Shown: piece by piece, positions 49,400 through 58,124 of the stretch
Numbering within the stretch: the first letter of the stretch is position 1
How the letters are laid out: every line of letters starts with the position of its first letter
Assembly: GCF_003719295.1 (NCBI RefSeq)
Contig: NZ_RFLW01000002.1
Coordinates: 796,763-860,762 of the forward strand
Reading direction: 5' to 3'
DNA length: 64,000 nucleotides
Origin: Haliea alexandrii
GTDB taxonomy: Bacteria; Pseudomonadota; Gammaproteobacteria; Pseudomonadales; Halieaceae
Program-made: the position numbers and the translations under genes
Notes under the pieces: generated by a model
Seen by the model: only the letters and a program-made list of their open reading frames with translations
What the model was told of the DNA's origin: nothing
Databases searched by the model: none

Positions 49400-50536
49400 A
49401 TGCGCAATACCGCCAGGCTGGCAGCCATGCTGCTGGTTTCACTCATCACCGCCACCGCGGGCCATGCTCGTTCGGCCTACGCGCCCGATAACGAGAATCT
49501 GGCCGTCGCGACCTTTGCCGGCGGCTGTTTCTGGTGTGTCGAGGAAGGATTCGAGAAGATACCCGGCGTGGTGGAAGCCGTTTCCGGCTACAGCGGCGGC
49601 AAGGAAACCAACCCCAGCTACGAACAGGTCTCCGCGGGCCAGACCGGTCACACGGAGGCGGTGCAGGTGTACTACGATCCCGCGGTAATCACCTACGAAG
49701 GCCTGGTAGAAGGCTTCTGGCGTTTCATGGACCCGACCGACAGCGCCGGACAATTCGTCGACCGTGGTCGCCAGTACCGCCCGGCCATTTTCTACCATTC
49801 ACCGGAACAGCAACGCACAGCGCAGGCATCGCGCGATGCGTTGCAGGCATCCGGACGCTACGACGAACCGGTTGTGATTGAAATCACGCCATTCACAACG
49901 TTCTACGATGCCGAAGCCTATCATCAGGACTACGCCAGCAAGAATCCGCTGCGCTACAAGTTCTACACCTTCAACTCCGGCCGCTATCAATTCATTGACC
50001 GGGTGTGGGGCAACGACCAGACGCTGGATTTCTCGCGTTTCCAGCCCACCACAAACAGTGAAGGCAAACAGGCCGGCTTCGATCCCGCAACGTTCACGCG
50101 CCCGTCGGACGCCGCCTTGCGACAGCAGCTGAGCGCAGAACAGTTTCGCGTGGCGCGCGAGGACGGTACCGAGCGCGCCTTCAACAACCCCTACTGGGAT
50201 GAGAAACGTGCCGGGATCTATGTCGACATCGTTTCCGGCGAACCGCTGTTCTCCTCTCGGGACAAGTACGTTTCGGGAACCGGTTGGCCGAGCTTTACCC
50301 AACCCATCACGCGCGACAGCGTTGTTGAGAGAGATGACAGCCGTTTTTTCATCGCGCGCACCGAGATACGCAGCCGCCATGCCGACTCACACCTCGGTCA
50401 TGTATTTGACGATGGCCCCGCACCGAGTGGCCTGCGTTACTGTATGAACTCGGCGGCCATGCGCTTTATTCCGCTTGAGGACATGGCCGCGCAAGGCTAC
50501 GGCGACTATATTGCCGCCGTTACCGGCGAGGGCTGA
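49400..50536 (+). CDS. msrAB: Exported MsrA-MsrB fusion, peptide methionine sulfoxide reductase
   Basis: 378-residue fusion that repairs both methionine sulfoxide epimers. A signal peptide (to about residue 23) sends it to the periplasm. The MsrA domain has the catalytic GCFWC (Cys43, Cys46) and [10 protein letters not shown]. The MsrB domain has [10 protein letters not shown] and the catalytic [11 protein letters not shown]. The MsrB zinc-binding CxxC pairs are not apparent. A good ribosome site (AGGAGA) precedes the ATG. An outer-compartment repair enzyme fits the window's other oxidant defences. Confidence 0.94.
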   Translation: MRNTARLAAMLLVSLITATAGHARSAYAPDNENLAVATFAGGCFWCVEEGFEKIPGVVEAVSGYSGGKETNPSYEQVSAGQTGHTEAVQVYYDPAVITYEGLVEGFWRFMDPTDSAGQFVDRGRQYRPAIFYHSPEQQRTAQASRDALQASGRYDEPVVIEITPFTTFYDAEAYHQDYASKNPLRYKFYTFNSGRYQFIDRVWGNDQTLDFSRFQPTTNSEGKQAGFDPATFTRPSDAALRQQLSAEQFRVAREDGTERAFNNPYWDEKRAGIYVDIVSGEPLFSSRDKYVSGTGWPSFTQPITRDSVVERDDSRFFIARTEIRSRHADSHLGHVFDDGPAPSGLRYCMNSAAMRFIPLEDMAAQGYGDYIAAVTGEG

Positions 50537-50544
50537 CCCAAGCA

Positions 50545-51366
50545 ATGGCGCAGCGCCAACCCCAGCCGCCCCTGGGCAGCACGTCGCCCACGAGCTACCA
50601 CCGGCTGCCCTGGGCGCTCTGCACCGCCATCATCCTGCTGCAGTGCGGTTTCTGGGCGGCCGGTGTCAGCGGAGGGCTGTGGAAAGCTGTGCTGGCCGCG
50701 CTGGAAATGGCACTGCTCGGTGGCTTACTGTGGAACGGCTGGCGCATTCGCAGGTGGGTATACCGCACCAGCAGCGCGCAAGCGCGCTCGCGTTCGGTCG
50801 CCGACCTGGCGGTTCTCGGGGTGGGGGTCTGCTTGCTCGGCGATGCCGTAAACCGCAATGTACCCGCGCGTTTCTACAGCTATGACACCGTTGTGCAGCA
50901 CAGCTACCTGGCGGATTCCGTCTGGTTCTTTTTCCCCGGCTATGCCTTGCTGATCGCCGCCGTGTGGCTCGCCACTGCAGGCCGCGTTAGCCCCGTGTGG
51001 CGGGCGCTGTCATTGGCCGTGGCCGCTGCCGGTGGCGGCTTCGCGTTCAGTCAGGTGCTGCTGCCCGGCACTGCGGCCTATATCGCCTGGGTGACTGGCG
51101 CCTATTCGGTCCTGATTGCACTCATGTTGCCCTGTGCGCTCTGGATCTGGCTGGCGTTTGGCCGCAGCGGCCGCTGGGTGGCGCTTGGTGCGGCATTGGC
51201 CACAGCAGCCGATGGCCTGATCGGCCAGTTCTGGCTCTACGGCAATGGTTACTACCCGGGTATCGCCTACGCCAACTTCATGCTCTACTTTGTTTCCCAG
51301 GCCCTGCTGCAGCAGTTGCCGCTGCTGGCTCAGAACTCGTATTCCAGTACCCCGCGGAGGGTGTAG
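50545..51366 (+). CDS. Polytopic membrane protein of unknown function
   Basis: 273 residues with about eight hydrophobic helices. The outline (VADLAVLGVGVCLLGDAVNR, FFFPGYALLIAAVWLA, ADGLIGQFWLYGNGYYPGIAYANFMLYFVSQALL) faintly recalls YhhN/lysoplasmalogenase-type proteins, but I do not recognise the family. It starts eight bases after the msrAB stop, so it is probably cotranscribed. Its last 37 bp overlap, tail to tail, the convergent barrel-protein gene. Confidence 0.7.
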   Translation: MAQRQPQPPLGSTSPTSYHRLPWALCTAIILLQCGFWAAGVSGGLWKAVLAALEMALLGGLLWNGWRIRRWVYRTSSAQARSRSVADLAVLGVGVCLLGDAVNRNVPARFYSYDTVVQHSYLADSVWFFFPGYALLIAAVWLATAGRVSPVWRALSLAVAAAGGGFAFSQVLLPGTAAYIAWVTGAYSVLIALMLPCALWIWLAFGRSGRWVALGAALATAADGLIGQFWLYGNGYYPGIAYANFMLYFVSQALLQQLPLLAQNSYSSTPRRV

Positions 51367-52052
51367 TCTGCCGTGGTGGCATCCAGCCCCCACACCACAC
51401 CCGCTTCCCAACGCAGCGCCTGACGGCTGCCCAAACGGGCCACGCCCTGCAGCATCGGGCCGAGTGCCCGGGTATCCTCGCCCAGGTACAACTCAAGCGC
51501 TGGCTCGATTAAGGGGGAATGTCGGTAGCGTGCCTGCAAAGCGGCGGCGGTTTCGAACTCGTCTTCGATATCGTCACCCCATTCGTAGATCACACCGAGA
51601 TTGGCGGTTGCGCTGAAGCGACCCAGCTCGCGCTCAAGCAACAGTGTGGTCGCGTACTCCCAGATTTCTTCGTGCCGGTATTTTTCCAGTTCGAACAGCA
51701 CGCCGTAATCGAGCAGGAATTCACCCTGCTCCGAGAGTTGCCACAGCGCCTCCAACTCCCAGGCGTCAACGCTGAAGGCACTATCACTGCCTTCGCGCCC
51801 TATGAGGTAAGCCTCGGCAAACAGAAACTCCGACACCGCCCGTCCCAGACCCACGCGATGTGTCGCCTGACGCGATTCGACGCTGGAAGGCGCGTTGTAC
51901 GCCTGCACGGTACGCCACTCCAGCTCCCACTCAAGCTGCTCTACATAGGGGTGATAAACCTTGTCCACAACGCTGCCATCCGCCAGCACACCGGCAGACA
52001 ATGACATGCCCATCACCAGAGATATTCCCCAGCGCTTAATCCTGAACTGCAT
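51330..52052 (-). CDS. Putative outer-membrane beta-barrel protein of the FTR1 operon
   Basis: 240-residue exported protein: signal peptide to about Ala24 (SLSAGVLA), then alternating strands rich in Tyr, Trp, Glu and Leu (LEWELEWRTVQAYN, YGVLFELEKYRHEE) ending in VLEYEF, a terminal-Phe signature used for outer-membrane insertion. Its start overlaps the FTR1 3' end by 17 bp, so it is the last gene of that operon. Role unknown; an outer-membrane step in iron entry is a guess. Confidence 0.72.
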   Translation of the reverse strand: MQFRIKRWGISLVMGMSLSAGVLADGSVVDKVYHPYVEQLEWELEWRTVQAYNAPSSVESRQATHRVGLGRAVSEFLFAEAYLIGREGSDSAFSVDAWELEALWQLSEQGEFLLDYGVLFELEKYRHEEIWEYATTLLLERELGRFSATANLGVIYEWGDDIEDEFETAAALQARYRHSPLIEPALELYLGEDTRALGPMLQGVARLGSRQALRWEAGVVWGLDATTADYTLRGVLEYEF

Positions 52053-52818
52053 GCTTCACCCTCCCCATACGGCCCCACCAAAGCGCAATACCCGCCAGCA
52101 GCAGACAGCCCAGGTAAAGGCTCACCTGCAGCGGACCGGGGGTCGCTTCGTACCCCAGTACCGCATACAGCAATTCGCCCACAAACGACTGTTCACTGAG
52201 CAGTGCAGAGCTGTCCCACAGCGGGGACTGGTCCGGCAGCCAATCGACTTGTTCCAGCAGCATCGTGGCCTGCATGATCATTCCTGCGCCGATCAGTGCC
52301 AACGTGGCGCAACAGCCCGGTAGCGCCCAGCGCTGGGGCATGGCACGCAAGGCGCCATAGACCAGTACGCCAGCGCTGATACCGATCCCCATGCCCAGTG
52401 CACTACCCGCCCACACGGCAGCGGCGTGTTCGCCGAGTGCAGCAAAGGCGCGCACATAGATATGAATCTCGGCGCATTCGCGCACAATGGCGCAGGTGAT
52501 TGCCAGGGTCATCAACACGGTCAGCCATTGCCGTCGCCCCTCAGCGCTGCAAGCGAGCACAAGAATAGGCAGCAACAGCAGGTACACGCCGGCTTGCAGA
52601 CTGGCGTTGAGCACTTCCTGGCCAGCACCGTCCAGAGCATCGGTAATCACTGCCAGAAACGAGGCGTACAGCGCCACACCAACGGCTGCCAGCGGCAGCG
52701 CCAACCAGAGCCAGCGCTGTCCCAAATGTATCCTGCGCGCCAGCGCCAACAGTGCACTGACCAGTACCGCTGCCTCGAGCACCTCGCGCAAAACGATCAC
52801 CACCGAATTAAGAAACAC
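52036..52818 (-). CDS. FTR1-family iron permease
   Basis: 260-residue, seven-helix permease. Both REGxE-type iron motifs are present in variant form, REVLE (11-15) and RECAE (113-117), keeping the Arg and Glu residues but replacing the central glycine. FTR1/EfeU proteins import iron. GTG start, nine bases after the cupredoxin stop. No EfeO or EfeB gene is nearby; the small cupredoxin-like protein and the barrel protein appear to be its partners. Confidence 0.87.
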   Translation of the reverse strand: MFLNSVVIVLREVLEAAVLVSALLALARRIHLGQRWLWLALPLAAVGVALYASFLAVITDALDGAGQEVLNASLQAGVYLLLLPILVLACSAEGRRQWLTVLMTLAITCAIVRECAEIHIYVRAFAALGEHAAAVWAGSALGMGIGISAGVLVYGALRAMPQRWALPGCCATLALIGAGMIMQATMLLEQVDWLPDQSPLWDSSALLSEQSFVGELLYAVLGYEATPGPLQVSLYLGCLLLAGIALWWGRMGRVKHAVQD

Positions 52819-52827
52819 GATGACGCC

Positions 52828-53160
52828 TCATTCAACCACCACCCTGCCCTGCGCTGTGCGCGGGTTGAACTCGCCAAAAAACGGGTAGACACCCGGAGTG
52901 AGGGGTCCGATGAAAATATTGGCCTTGTTGCCGCCGAGAATGACTTTTTCGCGATTGAGCTCGTAACTCTCGAACTCCTCAGGGGTTGCGTCGCGGTTGT
53001 ACACCACGAGCTTCACCTTGGTATTGGCAGGAATGCTGATTTCCTCTGGAATGAAAAGATGATCGCGTATCTCCAACTCAATGACCGGTGTTGCTGCCTG
53101 CGCCGCATTGAGCATCAGCAGACACAAGGTCACAGAGAGGTATCGGCAGAAGGCACTCAC
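52828..53160 (-). CDS. Periplasmic cupredoxin-like protein lacking copper ligands
   Basis: 110 residues with a signal peptide ending near Ala22. The mature part has the cupredoxin outline (IELEIRDHLFIPEEISIPANTKVKLVVYNRD, then PGVYPFFGEF) but contains no Cys, no Met and one His (His34), so a type 1 copper site is impossible. An acidic stretch (PEEFESYE) may bind metal. FTR1-linked cupredoxins are thought to deliver or oxidise iron. The GTG start overlaps the kinase stop (GTGA). Confidence 0.82.
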   Translation of the reverse strand: MSAFCRYLSVTLCLLMLNAAQAATPVIELEIRDHLFIPEEISIPANTKVKLVVYNRDATPEEFESYELNREKVILGGNKANIFIGPLTPGVYPFFGEFNPRTAQGRVVVE

Positions 53161-54473
53161 ACGGACACCGCAGTGTTGGGAAAGCGCACGACAACCGCCA
53201 AACCGCTATCCAGCGGGCTGTCCGCAAGCTGCACCTGCGCACCGTGCAACTGCACAATATGCTGGGTGATGGCCAGCCCAAGCCCGGCGCCTGATACGTC
53301 TTCACCTGCCCGTGCACCCACCCGGTAAAAACGCTCAAACACACGCTGCCGCTCGCCGGATGGGATCCCGGGGCCGCTATCGGCCACTTCAAGTGTTGGC
53401 GTGCCATCACGGTCGCCAGCAAATACCGTAATTTCACCACCCGCCGGGGTATATTTACGTGCGTTATCGAGCAGGTTGCGGAGAAGAATGGCGAGCATTG
53501 TTTCATCACCCTGCATCGTCGCAGGCTCGCCCTGCAGGGAGAGCGACTGCTGACGCGCCTCGAATGCCGGCCACAATTCTGCCGTTACCCGCTGTGCCAA
53601 TGTGTGCAGGTCAATGGTGTGAAAGTTTGCCGTGATCAATTCCGGCTGTGTGCGCGCAAGGTCCAGCAGCTGTTCGACCAGGTGATGCATGCGTTCGATG
53701 CCCTCGTTGGCGTGCTGCAGGGCACTGCTTCCCGCGGGAACCTCGCTTTCCAGATTGTGTAGATGAATCTTCAGCGCGCTGATGGGCGTGCGCAACTCAT
53801 GCGCCGCATGGGAAGCGAAATGTTTTTCCCGCTGCAGTGCAGCTGCCAGGCGCAGCAGAAGCCCATTGGTAGAGCTGATCACCTGATGCAGCTCGGCCGG
53901 CGGATCCGCGTAGTCCAGGGGCGCCAGGTCATCACTCGCCTTGCGATTGATCTGCGCACTGAGTTCGCGCAGAGGCGCAAGGCCCCAACCCACCAGCACC
54001 CAGATCAGCAGCGCCGCTACCGGTAGCCAGAGCAGCAGGGGGATGACCGACTCGAGCACAACGCTCTCCGCCAGGGTGTGGCGAACATCCGCGCGCTCGG
54101 CCACCATTCCCCAGCGCTGCCCGCCCATCGAAACGGTCAGGGTGCGCCAGCGAAAGCCGCCGAAATTGGCATAGCGATAGCCCTCCTCGAACGCGGTAAT
54201 AGGCAACTCCGGTGCCGCAGCCGAGCGCAATACGGGGTGTTCAGCGTCCCATATCTGGAAAACGAACCCCTCCACGCCGCCGCCCAACGTCTGCCCCCTG
54301 CTTTCACTGCCACCCAGGCCAACGAGAATTTCCGCTGAATATTGCAGCTGCGCATCCAGCAGCGCTTCCGCCTTGTCCATACTCGCGCGATAGCCGTTCA
54401 GCGCCGCAACAAAGGACACCAGCGTGAATGCGGCAACCAGCATGGTAACCAGCGAGCGACGAATGGACTTCAT
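53157..54473 (-). CDS. Two-component sensor histidine kinase (QseC/PmrB-like)
   Basis: 438-residue membrane sensor with two transmembrane helices (about 7-28 and 145-165) framing a periplasmic domain that contains FVFQIWDAEHPVLRSAAAP, similar to the QseC-type sensor domain. A HAMP-like linker, the phospho-accepting His225 in SHAAHELRTPIS, and ATPase boxes NLLDNARKYTP, DSGPGIP and GAGLGLAI follow. The start is the ATG overlapping the regulator stop (ATGA). With FTR1 downstream, iron or a redox compound is the likely signal; that is inference. Confidence 0.9.
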   Translation of the reverse strand: MKSIRRSLVTMLVAAFTLVSFVAALNGYRASMDKAEALLDAQLQYSAEILVGLGGSESRGQTLGGGVEGFVFQIWDAEHPVLRSAAAPELPITAFEEGYRYANFGGFRWRTLTVSMGGQRWGMVAERADVRHTLAESVVLESVIPLLLWLPVAALLIWVLVGWGLAPLRELSAQINRKASDDLAPLDYADPPAELHQVISSTNGLLLRLAAALQREKHFASHAAHELRTPISALKIHLHNLESEVPAGSSALQHANEGIERMHHLVEQLLDLARTQPELITANFHTIDLHTLAQRVTAELWPAFEARQQSLSLQGEPATMQGDETMLAILLRNLLDNARKYTPAGGEITVFAGDRDGTPTLEVADSGPGIPSGERQRVFERFYRVGARAGEDVSGAGLGLAITQHIVQLHGAQVQLADSPLDSGLAVVVRFPNTAVSV

Positions 54474-55132
54474 TGCCGTGGCACGGTGTAACCAATACCC
54501 CGTACGGTCTTGATAAAGTCGTCCGGGAGCTTCTTGCGCAAGTGGTGGATATGCACCTCCAATGCGTTGCTGCTGACTTCTTCGCCCCAACTGTACAGCC
54601 GCCCCTCCAGCGCTTCACGAGTCAGCACTTTACCCACACTTTCCATCAGCGCTTTCAGCAGCATATACTCGCGACGCGGCAGGTCGACCGGTTGTGCGCC
54701 GATCAATACCGTATGTGCAGCCGTATCGAGCGCAACAGCGCCAACCGTGAGGCAGCTGTTAGCAGCAGCGCTGGACAGACGTCGCTCAATCACCCGCAAG
54801 CGGGCGGCAAGCTCCTTTACGTCAAACGGCTTGGCCATGTAGTCATCGGCGCCGCGATCCAGTCCGCGCACTTTATCCTCGGCACCGTCGCGCGCGGTCA
54901 ACAACAACACCGGCAGGCTTCGATTCGTTTCACGCAGCGCACTCAGTACCTGCAAGCCGTCCATGTCGGGGAGGCCGAGATCAAGCACTACCATGTCGGG
55001 CGGCTCGGCCCGTACTGCAGCCAGGGCATGAGCCCCGCAAGCGACATGATTTACGGCAAAGCCTTCACGGCTTAACGCCGCCTGCAGGCCTGCCGCGAGT
55101 GATCTGTCGTCTTCAACCAGAAGGATACGCAT
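54470..55132 (-). CDS. OmpR-family response regulator (QseB/PmrA-like)
   Basis: 220 residues: receiver domain with acidic pocket EDD (7-9), phospho-Asp51 in VVLDLGLPDMDG and Lys in AKPF, then a winged-helix DNA-binding domain (LPRREYMLLKALMES, VSSNALEVHIHHLRKKL). Partner of the downstream kinase by four-base overlap. It starts nine bases after the SDR stop, so it belongs to the same leftward run. A candidate binding repeat lies upstream of the first gene at 58880-58896. Confidence 0.92.
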   Translation of the reverse strand: MRILLVEDDRSLAAGLQAALSREGFAVNHVACGAHALAAVRAEPPDMVVLDLGLPDMDGLQVLSALRETNRSLPVLLLTARDGAEDKVRGLDRGADDYMAKPFDVKELAARLRVIERRLSSAAANSCLTVGAVALDTAAHTVLIGAQPVDLPRREYMLLKALMESVGKVLTREALEGRLYSWGEEVSSNALEVHIHHLRKKLPDDFIKTVRGIGYTVPRQ

Positions 55133-55141
55133 GGGCTTAGT

Positions 55142-55936
55142 CTACTCGCCGCTTCCCTTGCCAGCCAGCGTATGACGCCTGATCACCGGCAACTGTTTCA
55201 CCAGTGATTTCTCTACCAGAGAAGGGAACAGACCATTGAGTTTAATGAAAAAGCGCTCAGGCCAACCGATGAAGCGCAGGCCACGGCCCGAGTGCAAGAG
55301 CGCCAACAATTCCCTGGCTACGCGCTCCGGTTCATCCACCGCAGTACCCAGCTCCGCGTTCATCGCGGCCGTGGGCCCGGCATTCATCTCCGTTGCCGTG
55401 GCCCTGGGTGCCAGGTAATGCAGGGTGACCCCAGAGCCGGACAGCTCCCGACGCAATGCCTCGGTGAGCCCGCGCAAGCCGAACTTGCTGGCGCTATAGG
55501 CGGCGTACCCTGGAAAACCGATGCTGCCAAATGCCGAACCGACATTGACGACCCAGCCACCGCGCGCCTGCAGAATGGGCAATAATCCCTGCACCAGAAG
55601 CATCGGTACCATCAGGTTGAGTTCCAGCGTCTGACGCCACTGGGCTTCAGTCTGCTCGGCAAACAAACCGAAGTGATTCACCCCGGCATTATTGATCAGC
55701 CCGTCCGCTTCCTGCCCTGCCGCGATCACGGCTGCGCGGCCCTCATCGCTGGCAAGGTCCGCCACCACGATGCGATGTCCTTCACCGGGAAGCGTCTTGC
55801 TCAAGGTGTCCAGCACCTCGCCATTGCGTGACACCAGAACCAGCGCCGCGCCCGCTTGTGCCAGCGCCCATGCCGATGCCTGGCCGATACCACCCGCCGC
55901 GCCCGTCAGTACAATGCGTTTGCCTGCAACACCCAT
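55142..55936 (-). CDS. Short-chain dehydrogenase/reductase
   Basis: 264-residue NAD(P)-dependent SDR. Cofactor motif TGAAGGIG (11-18), NNAG (82-85), catalytic Ser134, Tyr147 and Lys151 (YSASK). A basic, hydrophobic C-terminus (FFIKLNGLFPSLVEKSLVKQ) could lie on a membrane. Located eight bases after the diiron protein gene and nine before the response regulator. Probably reduces or oxidises the product of the adjacent ligase/diiron enzymes; substrate unknown. Confidence 0.87.
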   Translation of the reverse strand: MGVAGKRIVLTGAAGGIGQASAWALAQAGAALVLVSRNGEVLDTLSKTLPGEGHRIVVADLASDEGRAAVIAAGQEADGLINNAGVNHFGLFAEQTEAQWRQTLELNLMVPMLLVQGLLPILQARGGWVVNVGSAFGSIGFPGYAAYSASKFGLRGLTEALRRELSGSGVTLHYLAPRATATEMNAGPTAAMNAELGTAVDEPERVARELLALLHSGRGLRFIGWPERFFIKLNGLFPSLVEKSLVKQLPVIRRHTLAGKGSGE

Positions 55937-55944
55937 AGCGCCCC

Positions 55945-56631
55945 CTACGCCGCCAGACGCTGTGCCTGATCGGCGCTGACGCTGCGGAACACATCCGCGT
56001 ATAGATGATAGAAAATTCTGGCGCAGTGCATGATCTGGCGCTGATCTTCAGGCGGCTCAATACGATTCATCAGGTTTTCAAAGAACTGCACGTGCTCAAT
56101 ATCCAGCGCACCATGGGAGCGCAGATAGCTGAACGCCTTGCGCGGCAGGCCGGTCGACGCCGCGATGGCATCTGCAGCGCTGTCGGCGACACGAATGGAT
56201 GTACCCTCAAGCACGTGGACCATGCCGAAGAACCCCACCGGATTGACTCTATCAATCACATGGTAGGCGTAGGCCACCATCAACTCTGTGGCACGGTTGG
56301 GCGTGCTCAGGCGGGCGCGGTCGCGGTCGTAGCCACAGGCCTCGATGTCATTCAGAATCCATTCCTGGTGGCCGATCTCTTCTTCGACGTACTCGGCAAG
56401 CGCCGTGCGCAACCACTCCTTTTCCGACGGCATGCGCGAGCCGGCAGCCATCAGCAGGGGCACCGTGTGGCGTACGTGATGGTAGGCCTGTACCAGAAAT
56501 GCGACATAGCGCTCAGTGGTCAATTGCCCCCCCAGTGCATCCTGCACGAGCGGGGTGGCAACAAGCGCCTCCCGCTCGTCGCTGGTGCTGTGCTGCAGGG
56601 TTTGGAAAAAACCATTGCCTGATGTGTTCAT
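55945..56631 (-). CDS. Heme-oxygenase-like diiron protein (HDO/CADD-UndA-like)
   Basis: 228-residue all-helical protein of the TenA/heme-oxygenase-like superfamily. A complete diiron ligand set is visible: Glu85 and His88 (EEEIGH), Glu142 (VLEG), and His173, Asp177 and His180 (HGALDIEH). Spacing H-x3-D-x2-H is that of HDO enzymes such as CADD and UndA, which perform oxidative C-C or C-N chemistry. The ATG at 56631 overlaps the ligase stop (ATGA). A soluble enzyme acting on an activated acid or amine is likely; the reaction is not known. Confidence 0.82.
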   Translation of the reverse strand: MNTSGNGFFQTLQHSTSDEREALVATPLVQDALGGQLTTERYVAFLVQAYHHVRHTVPLLMAAGSRMPSEKEWLRTALAEYVEEEIGHQEWILNDIEACGYDRDRARLSTPNRATELMVAYAYHVIDRVNPVGFFGMVHVLEGTSIRVADSAADAIAASTGLPRKAFSYLRSHGALDIEHVQFFENLMNRIEPPEDQRQIMHCARIFYHLYADVFRSVSADQAQRLAA

Positions 56632-58124
56632 GGTGCCAAGCACTCCTTTTCGGGTAAATAACACTGGGCAAGACGCGCCGCAAAGTGCTCCGCAATGCGT
56701 GTCCGGCGGGGACGCCCATTTTCCGTCAGCAATCCGTTATCCGCAGACAACGGGGCCGCCAGGCGGATCCAATCCTGCACGCGGGCGTAGTCCGGTAGGG
56801 CTGCATTCGCCGCCTCGATACTTGCGTTGATCTGGGCGTTACTGATGTCCTGGCGCGCAGGGTAAACGAGCGCCACGCAAAATGGACGAGCGTCACCCAG
56901 TACCACAGCCTGCAACAGACAACCGTCGGCAAGCAGCTCGCTTTCCACCCATTCCGGGGAAATATTGCGTCCATAGCTGCTGATCAGCAGATGTTTGCGC
57001 CGACCGGATACCGTCAGGAAGCCCTCGGCATCCAGCTGGCCGAGGTCACCCGTTGCCACCGGCCCTGACGCCCAGCTCGCAGGGTCGCCCAGATAACCCA
57101 GAAAGCGATTACCGTCGACCATGAGTTCACCGTCTCGCACGCTGACCTTGACATGCGGCAGGACGCGACCACTGCTGCCCGCGCGATCCGCAGCCGGTGT
57201 GTTGAGGCTGACCACTGAGGCACATTCAGACAATCCATAGCCCTCGTACACCGGCAGCCCCCCCTCGCGCACGCGCTGCAGCAGTTCGGGTGCGACCCGC
57301 GCACCGCCCACGGCGACAAACGCCAGTGCAGGAGGAGGCTGCCAACCGGCGCGCAAGCCCTGGTCAAACAGCGTAAGCAATTGTGGAATCACAATGAGCG
57401 TGTGCGGGTTCCATCGCGATATGGCTGACAACAGTCGCTCTGCATCGGCACCCGAGCTGCCCAGCAGCCCCAACTCACTGGGCGCAGGCAGGATGATGCT
57501 GCCACCTGCGAGCAAGGGCATATAGACGCCGGCAATATTCTCCAACAGCGTGCTCAGCGGCAGGATCGACAAGTGACGGGGCGCTGACAGCCCGACGGCA
57601 GCCTGCAGCGACTGCGCCACGCGCAAGCACTGTTGCGTCGAGAGGCAAACGCCCTTGGGGTTACCAGTGGAACCGGAAGTAAAGGTAATTTTCGACGTAT
57701 CTGACGGAATCGCGCCACCGGCGCTCGCGGCAAGGGGCACCAAACTCAAGCCGGGGAACAGTTCTTCGTGACGGCCTGCTATAGCTACCCCCGACAGTGG
57801 GTCACGTAGCCCGGCACTGACCACAATCGCCTCAGCGCCGGACGCCTCCAGCACATGCGCACGCTGGCTGGCACTGAAAAATGTGGGCACCGGCACCAGG
57901 CAAACACCCGCCACTTGTGCAGCGAGATCAATGCGAACCCAGTTGGGCGCATTGTCTGCCAGCAGGGCGAGCCGCCGGACACCCTGCGCACGTAACGCGC
58001 CTGCCAATTGCTCCACGTCATGCCAGAGAGCCGCCGCGCTCACCGTCTCACACCCGTCATGCAGCACGGTGGACTGGGGCTGCTGCGCCGCGCGGTGGGC
58101 CAGTGCTGCGGTGAGCACGTTCAC
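56628..58124 (-). CDS. AMP-binding acyl-activating enzyme (acyl-CoA/ACP ligase-like)
   Basis: 498-residue ANL-superfamily enzyme. The P-loop ITFTSGSTGNPKG lies near residues 145-157, YEGYGLSECA is the A5-type motif, and TGDLGQLDAEGFLTVSGRRKHLLISSYGRNISPEW covers the hinge and A8 region. It activates a carboxylic acid as acyl-AMP. The GTG start overlaps the upstream hemolysin-like gene (GTGA). No CoA ligase subfamily could be fixed by eye. Confidence 0.88.
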   Translation of the reverse strand: MNVLTAALAHRAAQQPQSTVLHDGCETVSAAALWHDVEQLAGALRAQGVRRLALLADNAPNWVRIDLAAQVAGVCLVPVPTFFSASQRAHVLEASGAEAIVVSAGLRDPLSGVAIAGRHEELFPGLSLVPLAASAGGAIPSDTSKITFTSGSTGNPKGVCLSTQQCLRVAQSLQAAVGLSAPRHLSILPLSTLLENIAGVYMPLLAGGSIILPAPSELGLLGSSGADAERLLSAISRWNPHTLIVIPQLLTLFDQGLRAGWQPPPALAFVAVGGARVAPELLQRVREGGLPVYEGYGLSECASVVSLNTPAADRAGSSGRVLPHVKVSVRDGELMVDGNRFLGYLGDPASWASGPVATGDLGQLDAEGFLTVSGRRKHLLISSYGRNISPEWVESELLADGCLLQAVVLGDARPFCVALVYPARQDISNAQINASIEAANAALPDYARVQDWIRLAAPLSADNGLLTENGRPRRTRIAEHFAARLAQCYLPEKECLAP

